This document shows, piece after piece, positions 23,085-35,010 of a DNA stretch of 64,000 nucleotides; position 1 is the first letter of the stretch, and the number at the start of each line of letters is the position of its first letter. The notes beneath the pieces are model-generated. The model was not told the origin of the DNA. It did no database searches and worked only from the letters and a program-made list of their open reading frames with translations. Source of the DNA: Antilocapra americana (taxonomy: Eukaryota > Chordata > Mammalia > Artiodactyla > Antilocapridae); contig ML664161.1 in assembly GCA_007570785.1 (NCBI GenBank), forward strand, positions 18,105,856 to 18,169,855. Direction: 5' to 3'. The position numbers were made by a program, and so were the translations under genes.

Positions 23085-23185
23085 CTCTTCTTATTCTAAG
23101 TGGGAAAACTGAAGTAAAATGATGAAGTGCCTTTCCCAAGATCAGTGGCTCCACAATTAGAACCTGGGCTTTTCCTCCCTTCACA
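23085..23185 (-). repeat. MIR SINE fragment, antisense
   Basis: 'gtgggaaaactgaagtaaaa' and 'agtgcctttcccaagatcag' followed by 'agaacctgggctttt' match the antisense MIR core. Confidence 0.55.
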
Positions 23186-25767
23186 CCTCTTCTTCTGAAC
23201 AAATATCACTAATGTTCATCCTCACCAGGAGAAAACCATACTGGCCCACTCAATGGCCAATTAGAATAAATTGTAAATTAGGATAAATATGATAGGTAAT
23301 ACAAAAATCAAAAGCTCTCTCAAGAAAAGGAACAAAAAACCTGAATAAATAAGCTTAACGGTCCATTGTTTGTGGGAAAAATGATGAAATTATCATCAAA
23401 ATATTCTACAAATTGAGAATGAAGATACATCTTTATGTGGAAAGATTTTACAAAAAAAAAAAAATCTACCTAGGAAAGTAAGACTCTTCTAGGACAGGTA
23501 TTAGTTTCCATAAAGGGGGCATCAGTCTGTGCCTGGTAAGGGAAAATATATGCTTTATGTAAATCTTAGTAAATTGGTTAATTAAGATTCTTCATACTAA
23601 CCCATATTTAAGGGAATACTTGTGACCAGGCTAAGCACCTGACATTAAAACTGTATCCACACAGGAGAATTCAATTATCCCTGAAGTGGCCACACAGTCT
23701 GAATCATTCAGGTGAAAACACCCCTTTTCTTTAAGAGCAGTTTTAGGGACACAGGTTAACAGTAAATTCTATAATGCTTCTTTTGCCCTGAAGGGGGGTG
23801 GGGTGGGGAAACAACCTAGTCTAAATATCAATCCTCAGATATCAAACCTGTGTTTAAACAAAGTACCAATCTGCTCCCCCACCAAAATTCTGGGTGAGGT
23901 ATTAGTTCCACATTCAGGGACATTAGTCCAGCAGTGTAGGGAAAAAAATCTTCATTTGGACAGTGCATCTTTCAGACATTCCCTTCTTTTATTGATTTGT
24001 TTTCTCCTGTCCCTTTTCTCCTTCTTTTGTTTCCTTATCATAGCTTCAGGTTATTACGTGCAAAGTATTGATGGGAATGGATGGTTTTGGTCGATGGAGA
24101 GCTAATGCATCCCTAATCCCACTATTGTTACAGAGTTATGCTTTACTCTGGTCTCTGATGGGAGAAAAGGTGCAAAGCTGTTGATCCTAGTTTTATTTGT
24201 CACAAACCCATCCATCAATCAAACGCAAGCATGTCTGAATGCTGAATGACATGTGGGTCTCAGCTGAAAAAATTCGATAACACTGTATTGTCAGGTCTCT
24301 CACTCTTTTTTTGATAAGAAATACATTTGACTGAAATAGATAAGCATGCAACTACTAAAGACTTGAAGAGAGAAAGTGACACATTGGCACCAAAGGTTAT
24401 ATAGCTTTGGTATTAATGATACTTATGAGTAAATAAAATGCGAGAGGGCAGCTACAGCTGTCTCTACATACAACATCCCTAAGGCTTGGTTATGTTTAAG
24501 CACTGTCACTCTACTATTATTCAGGTTTTCAAATATTAATCTGACCATATTTCACAGTTGGCTACACTGGTTAAAATGTAAGCAAATATGCATTTAGTGA
24601 AGGTGGTGAGGTGGAGGGAATCAAATATTACTCCTCTGAACAATACAGTTAGATTCTTTTTTTGTTATTTATGGGACATAAACCCATGCAATATTTTTGT
24701 GTATATATGAACTCATAAGTTCACAACTGTCTCCTCTTGTGAGTGAAAGCATTTGGAGGAAAAAAAGCTTTAATTATTTTAAACTGGAAATATATATACA
24801 TGTCACTTTAATAGTGACTTAACTTATAATTACAGTCTCAAAAATGGTTTCTGTGTGTCCTTTTTATTCTTAGTTACTAAATTAGGTACTTTAATACATT
24901 ATGAAAGCCTGTCTTTTCAGTTATACACAATTTTCTATTCATAGTTATTTCAAGATAATTGCATTTGGAAATAGTTAAAGCATTAAAAACAACACTAGTA
25001 TAATATAATTTTAGAGGCAAAATTAATCAACAAATCAGAACATTTTAAAAACCATTTGATTTTCTTGTCATAACATTTTAGAGAAGACAAGAATTTTTTA
25101 AATGACCTAAAAAAGCCCATCAAGAAAGGTAACGAAAAGACAGTCCTGAATTAGAGGGCACTAAAGATGAACGTTTTGTAGCCGTAAGTATCACCATGCT
25201 ATGAAAGTAAGCCATCTTTTCTCTGTTCAGTGACTGGGGGCTAGAAAACTGCAAGGAAAAAAAAAATCAATGTGGAAGTGCTTTAGATTTGTGGGGTAAA
25301 TTACATGTGCTTGGCCGCTCCATTGTATCTGTCCTATATTCTATACGAGGTACTTTAGATGGAACTGTCACGTAATACATATACTTAATATTGATTTTTA
25401 GAGATTTAACAGAACTTAAATTGACTTCAATAGCAAAGCAAAAGAAACTGTATCTTCTTCATATCCATAATACTTGAAATATTCTTGAAGTTAACTAAAT
25501 AGTGACTCCCAATTTTAAATTCATGATGATAGACCAAAAAAAATCTAGTTTGATTCCTAATTCTCCTCATTTTATTTTGTTTCTCTTACTAACATTTTAT
25601 CTTACTTTTCCAGTTCTTTAAAACCATGTTAATTCTTAAAGACTTCCCAGGAGGGTCCATGAATCAGCAAAGGGGAGCCAACTGGAACCTTTGAGAGTTG
25701 CTAGAAATTTCAAACAATGACCTTTCTGTTGACTGTTCTTTTGGGTTTTCAACTTGTTTAGTTTGGC
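23186..25767. other. Repeat-poor sequence, no gene found
   Basis: About 2.6 kb with no confident repeat. A 100-codon plus-strand frame at 23803-24105 has a hydrophobic run (LLLLICFLLSLFSFFCFLII at about residues 62-81), but it has no homologue I know and no exon signals, so I do not call it. An A run lies at 23452-23464. Confidence 0.5.
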
Positions 25768-25769
25768 CT

Positions 25770-25795
25770 CAGTTTGCAGTGATTTCAGTTTGCAG
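25770..25795 (+). repeat. Short direct repeat beside a SINE
   Basis: The 10-mer cagtttgcag occurs at 25770-25779 and 25786-25795, immediately before the Bov-tA head. It is not repeated at the SINE's far side, so it is not a target duplication. Confidence 0.85.
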
Positions 25796-25972
25796 GGCTT
25801 CCCTGGTGTCTGCAATGAAGGAGACATGGGATCAATTCCTGGGTTGGAAAGATCCCCTGGAGCAGGGATTGGGTACTCACTCCAGTATTCTTGCCTGGAG
25901 AATTCCATGGACAGAGGAGACTGGTGGAGTATAGTTCATGGGGTCACAAAGAGTTGGACACAACTGAACAAC
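25796..25972 (+). mobile_element. Bov-tA SINE
   Basis: Head 'ggcttccctggtgtctgcaa' with part of the tRNA region deleted, then 'tcactccagtattcttgcct' and 'catggggtcacaaagagttg'. Open frames over this region are SINE-derived. Confidence 0.92.
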
Positions 25973-25979
25973 TAACACT

Positions 25980-27029
25980 AACAGTGAATTACACACTTTT
26001 GTGAATTCTAATCCCTTTTAAATAAAGTATCTACAGCCATCAGGGTCAGGGAGTCCATGGTTTTCCAAGGGCAGCCTCTCCTAGTTAGATACTACCTATG
26101 AGGCTCCAAACAACTCTAGTTGAGAGAGAAGCCAATTCAGTCCCTGGTAAGAAATACTATGAGGTTATTCCAGTCAACTCTCAATATCCAGGTCCTAGAC
26201 TTTGGACAGAAATATAACCTAGTCTCTACATACTCTTGAATAAGAATTTATTGCATCTAGGGTGACCTCATTTCCACAGTGGGCCTCCAGAAAGAATATG
26301 GACTTTGTAATTTTAGTCATCATGATGAGAAGCAACAGCAACATCAACAAAACAGGGAACCATCTTGAGATCTGTTGGTATTAGGGACTCATTCCATCCA
26401 GAAATGCCTTGGGAAGAAGGATGAAATGTGGAATAAAGGGGATTTATGCTTGGGTGGTATTTTGAAATCTTTTTGAAATTTTTTAGAAAATATTTAATTT
26501 TATAAAGAAGAAAATGAAATCACATACAAAATGCCATAACCCACAAATATCATCTGTAGCTTTTCTATAATATGTATGTGATACAATGAAATATTGAGAT
26601 TAATCAATTGGTCTAATGGGAATATTTTAGTGTGGCAAATTACACTAATAACCCTATTCCAAAACTCCTCTGATGAAAGAAATATCATTAAGAGAAGATC
26701 TGTTACTTCCAAGTGACCAATATTTTCACATAAATGAATGTTAAAGATAGCCAAGATATTAAACACTATTTTCCCATGGGACACAGAATTTTGAACTCTA
26801 CTCCAATGATGAAAGAATTTAGAAACAGCTTTTTTCTAATGACTATGAGATAAAGTTCTAATGACTTCTGCTAGCCCTACTTACTATAACAACCGTGTGT
26901 GTGTGTAAAACCATTTGACTCCAGGAATGTCTATTATAGTTAATAATGCAATCAAACCTTTTTTAAAATGGGGACAAGGTAAAATTAGGAAAAAATATAT
27001 GTATAAAAACAACTTAAACTCTACTAAAG
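25980..27029. other. Unassigned non-coding sequence
   Basis: No recognised repeat. A 94-codon minus-strand frame at 26500-26784 has no known domain and sits in AT-rich DNA without splice or promoter context. Confidence 0.45.
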
Positions 27030-27305
27030 AATACAAAAGAAGATTTTGAAATGTGGAAAGATATACTTGAAAGAAGACTCAATGATAAACAGATTAATTC
27101 TTTCCAACTAAGTGTACAGATGTAATATAAACAAAATAAAAGCCCTAATGCCATTTTTAACCTTAGAGACTAATTCTAAATTCTATTTGGAAGAATAAAT
27201 GTAGGATGACAGTCTAAAAAATGTTAAGAAAGAAATAGGAAAAAGGACTTGTTCTACCAGGTGGCAAAGCATGCTGTAAAGCTTCAGTAATTAAACAGTG
27301 TGTGT
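27030..27305 (+). repeat. Old L1 ORF2 fragment
   Basis: 'ctaattctaaattctatttg' followed by 'ttctaccaggtggcaaagca' and 'aaagcttcagtaattaaaca' tracks L1 ORF2 between the RT and the C-terminus. The copy is highly diverged with stops. Confidence 0.55.
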
Positions 27306-27686
27306 TCTATTAATTTGTATCTCCTGGGTCCCCAGCTATGATGATGTTCACTATTAAATTATAGTGTCATATAGTCTAAATCACTCTCCAAAGCCAAAGA
27401 TAAGAAAAACAGGCAAAACAGTAGCAGCAATGGTGAGAGACCTTTTCTTCCTATCAATATTCCTAGGGTTTGACCCCTAGCAGAAGACAAAGGGGGAGGT
27501 GACAGCTATCATAGGAGCACATAAGAACTGGAAAACCTTGTTACTCTGTTTTCCCATCTCGCAGAGAGGTAGAATTCATTTTAAAAGGGCACACAGAGAA
27601 GTATTTTACACTCTCCCCAATTCCTGTCTCCTTGCACTAATCAAAGTTATATAATATTAATAGCTATGCCTTTAAATAGTTTTAAA
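27306..27686. other. Unassigned non-coding sequence
   Basis: Sits between an L1 fragment and a SINE fragment. No gene-like feature. Confidence 0.4.
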
Positions 27687-27820
27687 GTGAAACCGAAAGT
27701 ACTACTCCCTCAGTCATGTCTGACTCTTTTGTGACCCCATGGACTATACAGCCTTTGTCCGTGGAATTCTCCAGGCAAGAATACTGGAGTGGGTTGCCAT
27801 TCCCTTCTCCTGGGGAATGT
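27687..27820 (-). mobile_element. Bov-A SINE fragment, antisense
   Basis: 'cctcagtcatgtctgactct', 'ccaggcaagaatactggagt' and 'attcccttctcctggggaa', after which the copy stops before the tRNA-like half. Confidence 0.88.
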
Positions 27821-28109
27821 TCCCCCAAATGGTTACTTTAAAACTCTAACACCTTTGTAGGAAAGAAGGGAAGACAATCTTACACCTAAGCCCACTCATG
27901 CATTCTTGGTGCTGATTATAGGGAAAAGTTGTCATATGATTTGGAAAAGAAGAAACTATCTACGGTTTTTAGGCCTGGCTCTGGTTCACGGATCTCCCAA
28001 ATTCTGCCAAAAAAGCGAGATGTTAGTGAAACAGACAAAGCAGTACAATAAACAGAATCTTGGATTTGGTAGTGGTAAAAACGACATTTTAAATAGAGAG
28101 GGTTGCTCT

Positions 28110-28535
28110 CAGACACTACTGGTATGAATGTAAAATTGGTAAGCCAATTTAGAAGCCAATTTTTGCAGTTATCTATTAAGATGAGAGACATACATAGCCC
28201 AAGACCCAGCAATTCCACTTTTCCATGAAAAACACTGGCACATGTGCACAAGTACAAGGTCAAAGCACTAGTTAAGCAGTGAAAAATCGGAAACTACAAA
28301 TGACCATAGAGGATTGGCCAAATACTATGAATATAATACACAAGTAGGAAAGGGTGAGGTACCTCTATACTGGCACAAAAAAGATTCCTAAAACATATCA
28401 CTGAGTGAGAAAAAACAAGCTTCAGAGTATTACTACATAAAGTATTGTATGCTCGGGGTATATATACATGTATAGTGCACCAATCACCATGGAAAAAAGT
28501 CACATAGATTTTCATTAATCCTTATCTACCTCAAA
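28110..28535 (+). repeat. Old L1 (L1M-type) 3' region
   Basis: 'ctactggtatgaatgtaaaa', 'aagacccagcaattccactt', 'agcagtgaaaaatcggaaac' and 'aacatatcactgagtgagaa' follow the L1 ORF2-end to 3' UTR order with many mutations. Confidence 0.6.
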
Positions 28536-28739
28536 TCATACACAAAAATATACTTATGTATTACCTTAGCTGTGACTTTAAGCGATAAAGTTAGTTACTA
28601 AAAGGAATTATATGAAACTATTTATTTAACCTTATTAAGGTTAAATAAAAGCCAGAAGCTATAAAAGAAAACAGCAACAAATTTCTGTATAACAAACAGC
28701 ACTAAGAGAAACTGAAATAAAAACTGTCAGAGGAGTTCA

Positions 28740-29440
28740 GATGGTACAGTATCTCTAACGGAGAAATCCATTAATACACACATTTAAAATGCAGATACCC
28801 TGTATCCCAGCAATCCCATTTACAAGAGTTTATGCCAAGGAAATAATTGTATATATTGTCAATTATGTGTGTACAAGGATGTTCGGCATGGCATTGTGTG
28901 TTTATAACTGCACATAAAAGGGGGGACACTAAATGTCCATCAGTAAGTAAATGGTTCAATATATCGCGGTGCTTCCATATAATGGAATACTATAAAGTCA
29001 TTAATATGAATAGTATTAATATTGACTTTGTCAAGTTCCACTGACCAAACTCTGAGTTAAATGCAGTATCTCATTCAATCCTTCCAACAATGTTTTGAGG
29101 CAGCTGTAGTTAGGATTGTCATTTTAAAGATGACAGTGCTGAGACTTAGGTTAAGCAGCCCAAAAACATACCACTGTCTCACTCTGAATCTGGAGCTTTT
29201 TGAAGATCCATGTGTACACAGACATAGGAGGATATTAGCAAAATACTAATATGAAAAAAAAGGAAACTGAAGAGGAGTATGTATAGTGCAGTCACATTTA
29301 TATACATAAATGTAAAAATCTGATAGAGAGAAACATGTTAAAGTGGTCGCTACATGGATGGATCTTTTTTATTTTCTTTTTACTTGATTTTCTGATTTTT
29401 TCCAGCAAGGAACACATATTGCACTTTTTAAAGTAAACTA
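28740..29440 (+). repeat. Old L1 (L1M-type) 3' region with a MIR inside
   Basis: L1-like sequence at 28740-29010 ('ctgtatcccagcaatcccat', 'aaatgtccatcagtaagtaa', 'atataatggaatactataaa') resumes at 29250-29440 ('gagtatgtatagtgcagtca', 'gattttctgattttttccag'). A MIR at 29045-29240 lies between. Confidence 0.55.
29045..29240 (-). repeat. MIR SINE, antisense
   Basis: 'tatctcattcaatccttcca', 'gttttgaggcagctgtagtt' and 'agatgacagtgctgagactt' form the antisense MIR core. Confidence 0.62.
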
Positions 29441-29817
29441 AGCAATCCTAAGATAAAAACCAATAGTGTTTCAGAGCAGTGAAGATAATTATTCTAGCAA
29501 ATGTAATTATTTAAATGAAAATTTTTAAGAAATCCGATGATTTTGCCTGGAAAACACATTTCCATGTGTAAGTAAATGCTATGTAAGTTAGAATATGAAA
29601 ATTCAGCTGGCTTTTCCAATGATCAAAAACTGATATACAATTGGAGAGATAAAACTGATCTTTTTCTAATTACGCAGAAGCTAAGGAACTGTTTTAAAGT
29701 ACACTGGAGTAACAGCTTTTGAGCAAGCAATTAATAATATGAATTGGGATTTTTGACAAAAAGGATGAAAAAAGCAAGTTGCTTTAAACCTACTATCTCC
29801 ACTTTTCAAAAACCATA
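29441..29817. other. Unassigned AT-rich sequence
   Basis: No gene or confident repeat seen up to the BovB target duplication. Confidence 0.4.
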
Positions 29818-29827
29818 CTCTAAGATT

Positions 29828-30456
29828 CAGTTCAGTTGCTCAGTAGTGTCCGACTCTTTGCAACCCCATGATTCACAGCACACCAGGCCTCCCTGGCCAT
29901 CACAAACTCCCAGAGTTTACTCAAACTCATGTCCATCAAGTCGGTGATGCCATCCAGCCATCTCATCCTGTCATCCCCTTCTCCTGCCCCCAATCCTTCC
30001 CAGCATTAGAGTCTTTTCCAATGAGTCAACTCTTCGCATGAGGTGGCCAAAGTATTGGCATTTCAGCTTCAACATCAGTCTTTCCAATGAACACCCAGGA
30101 CTGATCTCCTTTAGGATGGACTGGTTGGATCTCCGTGCAGTCCAAGGGACTCTCAAGAGTCTTCTCCAACACCACAGTTCAAAAGCATCAATTCAGCACT
30201 CAGCTTTCTTCACCGTCCAACTCTCACATCCATACATGACTACTGGAAAAACCACAATCTTGACTAGATGGACCTCTGTTGGCAAAGTAATGTCTCTGCT
30301 TTTTAATATGCTATCTAGGTTGGTCATAACTTTCCTTCCAAGGAGTAAGTGTCCTTTAATTTCATGATTGCAATCACCATCTGCAGTGATTTTGGAGCCC
30401 AAAAATATCTGACCCTGTTTCCACTGTTTCCCCATCCATTTCCCATGAAGTGATGG
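29828..30456 (-). mobile_element. BovB LINE 3' end, 629 bp
   Basis: Antisense BovB from 'cagttcagttgctcagtagt' (element 3' end) back to the ORF2 C-terminal region ('ggaaaaaccacaatcttgac', 'ccatctgcagtgattttgga'). A perfect 10-bp target duplication, ctctaagatt, is at 29818-29827 and 30457-30466. ORF2 is truncated and broken. The 109-codon plus-strand frame over this element is its antisense shadow. Confidence 0.95.
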
Positions 30457-30466
30457 CTCTAAGATT

Positions 30467-31359
30467 AGCTGCACTTTTTCTAGGCAGTTACTGATCTAGA
30501 AGATCCCTAATCCATTGGGATGAGCCTGTCAGATCAATAAGATGGAATCTACACTTAGCACATCCAGGTTATGTAGTTCTTGAGACAAAATCGCCACCAA
30601 ATGTGAACCCTCCACCAAACCATGATCTTGTCAAACACCCCTAACCACTTTTCTTTTCTCTTATTATCTCATTCCTTTTTTAATGAAATCAAGTTAAAAT
30701 GAGTATCAGAGGAAAAACTGAAGACACTGTAGCAAGACAACGCAGTTCTACTTTCTCAACTGGTAGATGTGCCAAGTGAGACCCAAAGTACAAACAGCCC
30801 CTTCTTCCTAAAGCTAGAATCACAACCCAGGTCTCCCTCATGGCAGAGAATTCCTTGACTGGACAACTCTATGTAATATATAGCCTGAGTGGGCTGGTGT
30901 ATAATAAAACACAGTTTTTGCCTTAGCGACGGAGTCAGGCAGAGGCGAAGATGGGGTAAGATTCTGGGATGTGGGCTAATTGTAGATATGTACACTTGAA
31001 CACCAGCAATCAGAGCCACTTTTCCTTTTACCATAACTTCCTGAGAATGATGAGCCAACAGTTCCAAAGCTCTAGATTCCAGAATACCACACCCTAAGGT
31101 ATGCTCACATCCATTCGTGTGAAGGCAAGGACTCGGAGAGAAAAGAGCAACAACCGTTTTCTCTCTTTCTCTAGTCTGCAATTTGGTTGAAAGATGTCTA
31201 AGATTGGAGCAAGGCATAGATAACCACCTTCTAGTGTGATCTGAGAAAAACAGTCCTCCCACCTCTAAAACAGGTTCTCTAGGGACTTGCTGAAGTGCTT
31301 GACACATCCACACTCAACAGTCACTCCTTTGGGACAAAGAATTATTTACATATTCAACA
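30467..31359. other. Unassigned sequence with a long open frame
   Basis: No repeat recognised with confidence. A 185-codon minus-strand frame spans 30756-31313. It has no domain, signal peptide or conserved motif that I recognise and no nearby promoter or splice context. It is probably open by chance, though it is the longest frame outside recognised elements after the one at 3534. Confidence 0.4.
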
Positions 31360-31740
31360 CTGAAGAAATATTTACTAAGAAGCTATGTGCCCAACACATG
31401 TTCTTTATGTTTCCCTCCTTAAAAGGTGACAAATGAATACTAACTGGGCTCTATCCTAAAGGCATTTAAAATCTAGATGGGAACGAGAGCAGAAATAAGA
31501 TAATTTAAGCAGAAAGCGATGTGTTAGCACAGGGTTAGGATGTGTGTCAAGTACTCAGGAGACCTGAAGGCAAGCTGTGACAAAGTGAGCTGAGACTTCT
31601 GAGGTGGGAGGCGTAGGTATGGGAGCCCCAGAGCCAAAGGAAGTGTAAGAGACAAAGACAGAAAGTGAACACAAGCTGAGCATGAAGGGCCCACTTCATC
31701 CTGAGGAGGAGGAGAGCCACTGAAGAGGGTTAAACTAGCA
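31360..31740 (-). repeat. Probable L2 LINE, antisense
   Basis: 'gctatgtgcccaacacatgt' near 31383, then 'aaggcatttaaaatctagat' and 'gtgagctgagacttctgagg', fit the order of antisense L2. It is very diverged. Confidence 0.4.
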
Positions 31741-31911
31741 AGGGTGGGGAGAAGGTGATATATAACATATTATATTGATGCTTATGTATCATAGTGGAGA
31801 AAAGAACGTATCAGATGATTAACAGTCATTAACATTTATGAAGAATTTGTTCCAGGAAACAAAAGGGGGAGAGGAATTAATCTTAGAATTACATTGTTTA
31901 AAACTATGGGA

Positions 31912-31997
31912 AAACAGTATCTTGCCAGAATTTGTAATCCTGTGGATCAAAAAAAATCTGGCAAACAGAATCTTGCCGGAACTTGTAATCATGTGGA
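31912..31997 (+). repeat. Direct duplication with 51-bp period
   Basis: A 35-bp segment at 31912-31946 recurs at 31963-31997 with four mismatches. The shared core includes 'atcttgcc' and 'cttgtaatc'/'tttgtaatc'. The 51-bp period equals 17 codons and a 77-codon plus-strand frame runs through both copies, but I see no evidence that it is a gene. Confidence 0.9.
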
Positions 31998-32079
31998 AGG
32001 TCGAAATCTTTGCGTGCAAAAATATTAGAATACATATGATAACCTACAGGGTGGAGATTTCAATGCATTAGTGGTTCAG

Positions 32080-32305
32080 GGAAAGGCCTCCTCCAGAAAA
32101 GACTGCAGCAGCCTCAAAAGACCTTATAAAGGAGAGGGGGAATACCTTCTGGGAAGAATGACAGTGAATGTCTGTTTGGGGGTGGCAGAACCCAGTGACA
32201 TTCATTCAAAAACATTAACCAAGCCCTGTGCGGGGTGCTTTAGGTAGATGAACAACAGTTAGAAATGACCTGTCCTCAAAGGCCTTCAGTTAGTGTTCAC
32301 TGGGG
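32080..32305 (-). repeat. L2 LINE 3' end, antisense
   Basis: 'aaacattaaccaagccctgt', 'gcggggtgctttaggtagat' and 'gacctgtcctcaaaggcctt' are the antisense L2 tail. An L1 3' end follows directly. Confidence 0.55.
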
Positions 32306-32309
32306 GTGA

Positions 32310-32475
32310 CAAATAAACAAGGTCTTACCATACAGCACAGGGAACATATTCAATATTCTGTAATAAACCATAATGGGAAAACTGTGAAAAAGAATATATA
32401 TCTCTAACTGAGTCACTTTGCTGTACGGCAGAAACACAACACTGTAAATCAACTATACTTCAATAGAAGAAAGAA
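32310..32475 (+). mobile_element. L1 3' end fragment
   Basis: 'aggtcttaccatacagcaca', 'ataaaccataatgggaaaac', 'gagtcactttgctgtacggc' and 'aaatcaactatacttcaata' give the terminal 165 bp of a ruminant L1. Confidence 0.9.
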
Positions 32476-32529
32476 AAGATGTTAGTCTGATTGGAATAGA
32501 AGCTTTGCTGAAAGAATGATTCAGAGCAG

Positions 32530-32545
32530 GTGTGTGTGTGTGTGT
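32530..32545. repeat. (TG)n microsatellite
   Basis: Eight TG units. Confidence 0.95.
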
Positions 32546-32685
32546 ACTGGACTAGGGACTGGGAGTCACAGGACTTGCATGGCCAGGGTACAACTCTGAG
32601 TCCTTGAGGAGACAGATGGATAGAAACCAGTGAGAAATTTAAAGGCAAACTTGATCACTTCACAGTACATCCTTCTGACTTAAAC

Positions 32686-32709
32686 ATACACACACACACA
32701 CACACACAT
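32686..32709. repeat. (CA)n microsatellite
   Basis: About eleven CA units followed by TA. Together with the TG tract 140 bp upstream it forms a simple complementary pair. Confidence 0.95.
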
Positions 32710-32997
32710 ATCTATTCACATGCACATTTAATACAGACTGAAGTTACTCTAGAAGTGTAGAAAAGTTGCCCCTAGATGAAAGATTTGCTGTAGAATACTT
32801 AATTGTGTCTCTATTTTAGTTAGAGCTGCCTTCCAAAGACATTATTGCTAAAAAAACAATCAAAACGAGAGCCCTTCTTTGTTGTGAATAGATGCACTTG
32901 AAAAAAGGTAACTTTGGTTCATGTGTTACTTTTTCTTTAACTACTTTACCTATTTATTCCATTTATATAATAATTTTACTGCTTTTGTGGGTTTTTT

Positions 32998-33060
32998 AAC
33001 TTTTTATTTTATATCAAAGTATAGTTGATAATGTGATTTATGTATCATTTAGTTGAAGGA
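32998..33060 (-). repeat. L1 3' end fragment, antisense
   Basis: 'actttttattttatatcaaa' followed by 'gtatagttgataatgtga' is the antisense terminus of a ruminant-type L1. Confidence 0.55.
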
Positions 33061-33469
33061 TGTTTCTATAGAAAAAGTATACATGAAGGTCATAGCAGGG
33101 ACCCTGGACCTTGGCTTAAAGACAAAAGTTTGTTTTCTACTTAGAAAATTTATCTATCCATTATTAAAAATGTATAATGCACATAAAAATATGAAGAAAC
33201 AATCATCCATAAGTGACGACAGCTGACATTCATTGTATCTCCTTCCAACTGTGTATCTTTTAGCCAACTGTCTCATTAAAGCTAAGCTTGCTGTTTATAT
33301 TATTAGACTCCCTCAGGTGCCCCCACTGCAAAGCACAGGTGACTGTGTTAACTGACCCAGGTCTCTGGCCAGCTAACCTAAAGTTTTGTATTTATTAATA
33401 TGTTCAGGCTAACATCAATTTCAAGTTTTGCACTGAAAGGAACCTCAGGGAGTAAGTTCACTGCCCTGG
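33061..33469. other. Unassigned non-coding sequence
   Basis: Part (33140-33260) may be a very old L1 3' end. Nothing gene-like. Confidence 0.4.
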
Positions 33470-33640
33470 AGTAGTGATTCTCAAAGTGTAGACCTCACAA
33501 CAGCAGTTTTGGCTTCACCTGAGAGATGGTTAGAAATGCAAAATCATGGGCCCCACTCCCACCTGCTCCATATAAACCTCTGAGAAACGAGCTCTCCAGG
33601 TGACTCTAGTGCACATATGTATTTGTGAACCCATGCTCAT
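33470..33640. repeat. MER5A-like hAT-Charlie element
   Basis: 'gtagtgattctcaaagtgta', 'atggttagaaatgcaaaatc', 'gggccccactcccacctgct' and 'ctccaggtgactctagtgca' fit MER5-type elements. Confidence 0.65.
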
Positions 33641-33699
33641 GGGGAATACGTAGCTAGTTAGCAACAGTCCCCAATCCACTGCAACCTGGGAATAACATG

Positions 33700-33765
33700 T
33701 TTGATGGTGCCTCGTGTGACTTACAGAGAGTAGGAACTTACTAAATGCTTGTTAACTGAAAGAAT
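33700..33765 (+). repeat. L2 LINE tail fragment
   Basis: 'gagagtaggaacttactaaa' followed by 'tgcttgttaactgaaag' matches the last bases of L2. Confidence 0.42.
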
Positions 33766-34014
33766 TGACTCCTAAATTCTCCCAAATTTCTAACCCTTTT
33801 CCCATACTTTTTTCTTAGAACAATGTCTGGCATTTTATTATCTTGTTACTGTTTACAGACTCATCACCTTCCACTGCTCACACATGCATGCACCATATTT
33901 GAACACATGTGCCTCTGAAGTAAACACTCCTTTTATTTGCTGAGAGTTCTCTTTGGTGTCAACAGAAAAAAAAAAACCAAGAACCACAGTGTTTTCTTCA
34001 CTTTCCTCATTCTA

Positions 34015-34195
34015 GGGCCTTACTACCCAAAGTGTGAACAGCAGGTTAGCAGCATGGGCATCACCTGTCAGCTTGTTAGAACTGTAGAATCTTACATCCC
34101 ACTCCAGACCTAATGAACCAGAACCTGTATTTTAACACAGTTCCCAAGTGATGCATATACAGTTAACATCTGAGGAGTAAACCTCTAGGGAGCCA
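34015..34195. repeat. MER5A-like hAT-Charlie element
   Basis: 'cagcatgggcatcacctgtc', 'agcttgttagaactgtagaa', 'tcccactccagacctaatga' and 'aacacagttcccaagtgatg' follow MER5-type order. It is the second such element within 600 bp and in the same orientation as the one at 33470. Confidence 0.7.
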
Positions 34196-34264
34196 GTTGC
34201 TACTCTTAATTGTGCTCAGACAGGTTTTGAAGTAAGTGTATCTCAGTATTAACACTATGTGATG

Positions 34265-34700
34265 CTCATTCACTCATTCATTCAGCTAGTGTTTCTTGAG
34301 TAGCTACTGTGTGCAAGGATGCATGCTTGATTGTGCTTGCTAAGTTGCTTCAGTAATGTCTGACTCTTTGCGGGCTCCTCTATCCATGGGATTCTCCAGG
34401 CAAGAATACTGCAGTGGGGAGCCATTCCCTCCTTCAGCAGATCTTCCCCACCCAGGAACTGAACCCAGGTCTCATACCTCCTGCATTGGCAGGTAGATTC
34501 TTTATCACTAGCACCACCTGGGAAACCCATGTGTTAGGATGGATGGTATGGAAATACAAAGATGAAAATGACTCTTTTAGGAACATAGTATAGCTAATAA
34601 GGGAGACAGACAGTGTGTACCAATAGTTACAGTGCCAAGCAGGATATGGTTAAGCGTCTTCTGAGTGGTCTAAGAATACTGGGCAGAGAGTACTGTCTCC
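34265..34700 (-). repeat. L2 LINE, antisense, split by a Bov-tA
   Basis: L2 tail 'cattcactcattcattcagc' plus 'gtagctactgtgtgcaagga' precedes the SINE. After it, 'atggtatggaaatacaaaga' and 'ctaataagggagacagacag' continue the antisense L2. The break matches the SINE target duplication. Confidence 0.6.
34326..34529 (-). mobile_element. Bov-tA SINE, antisense
   Basis: 'cagtaatgtctgactctttg', 'ccaggcaagaatactgcagt', 'gaactgaacccaggtctcat' and the end 'agcaccacctgggaaaccc'. A 16-bp imperfect target duplication (tgtgcaaggatgcatg at 34310-34325, tgtgttaggatggatg at 34530-34545) flanks it. Confidence 0.93.
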
Positions 34701-34789
34701 TAGGGTAGAAGAGGATAAATAGGTCATTCAATTTGAAAACTTGATTGAAGTATGAAAATAAGAAGTTTACTGTCTTAGCAATGCATGGC

Positions 34790-35010
34790 CAACTACAATA
34801 GAAAGAGCATCTTTGGAAAGAGAGGCCTGAGTTCAACCCCAGCCAGGTGATCTTGGGAATATTACTTAACTCTGAAGCTAACTTCCTCATCCACGAAAGA
34901 ACATAATACTATATTTCAGGACTGTTAAGAGGCTTAGTGAGAATGAGTGCACAGCTCCTAGAACAGCACCTGTCACACAACAGGCACTCAACAGTGATGC
35001 TATTGCTACT
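34790..35010 (+). repeat. MIR SINE
   Basis: 'aggcctgagttcaaccccag', 'caggtgatcttgggaatatt', 'acttaactctgaagctaact' and 'cacacaacaggcactcaaca' form a full-length diverged MIR. Confidence 0.75.

Noticed and set aside
23803..24105. 100-codon frame with a hydrophobic segment resembling a small membrane protein
   Set aside because: The hydrophobic run comes from a T/C-rich stretch; no start context, homologue or exon signal supports it.
30756..31313. 185-codon minus-strand open frame
   Set aside because: No motif or homologue recognised and no gene context; noted in the feature list as unassigned.
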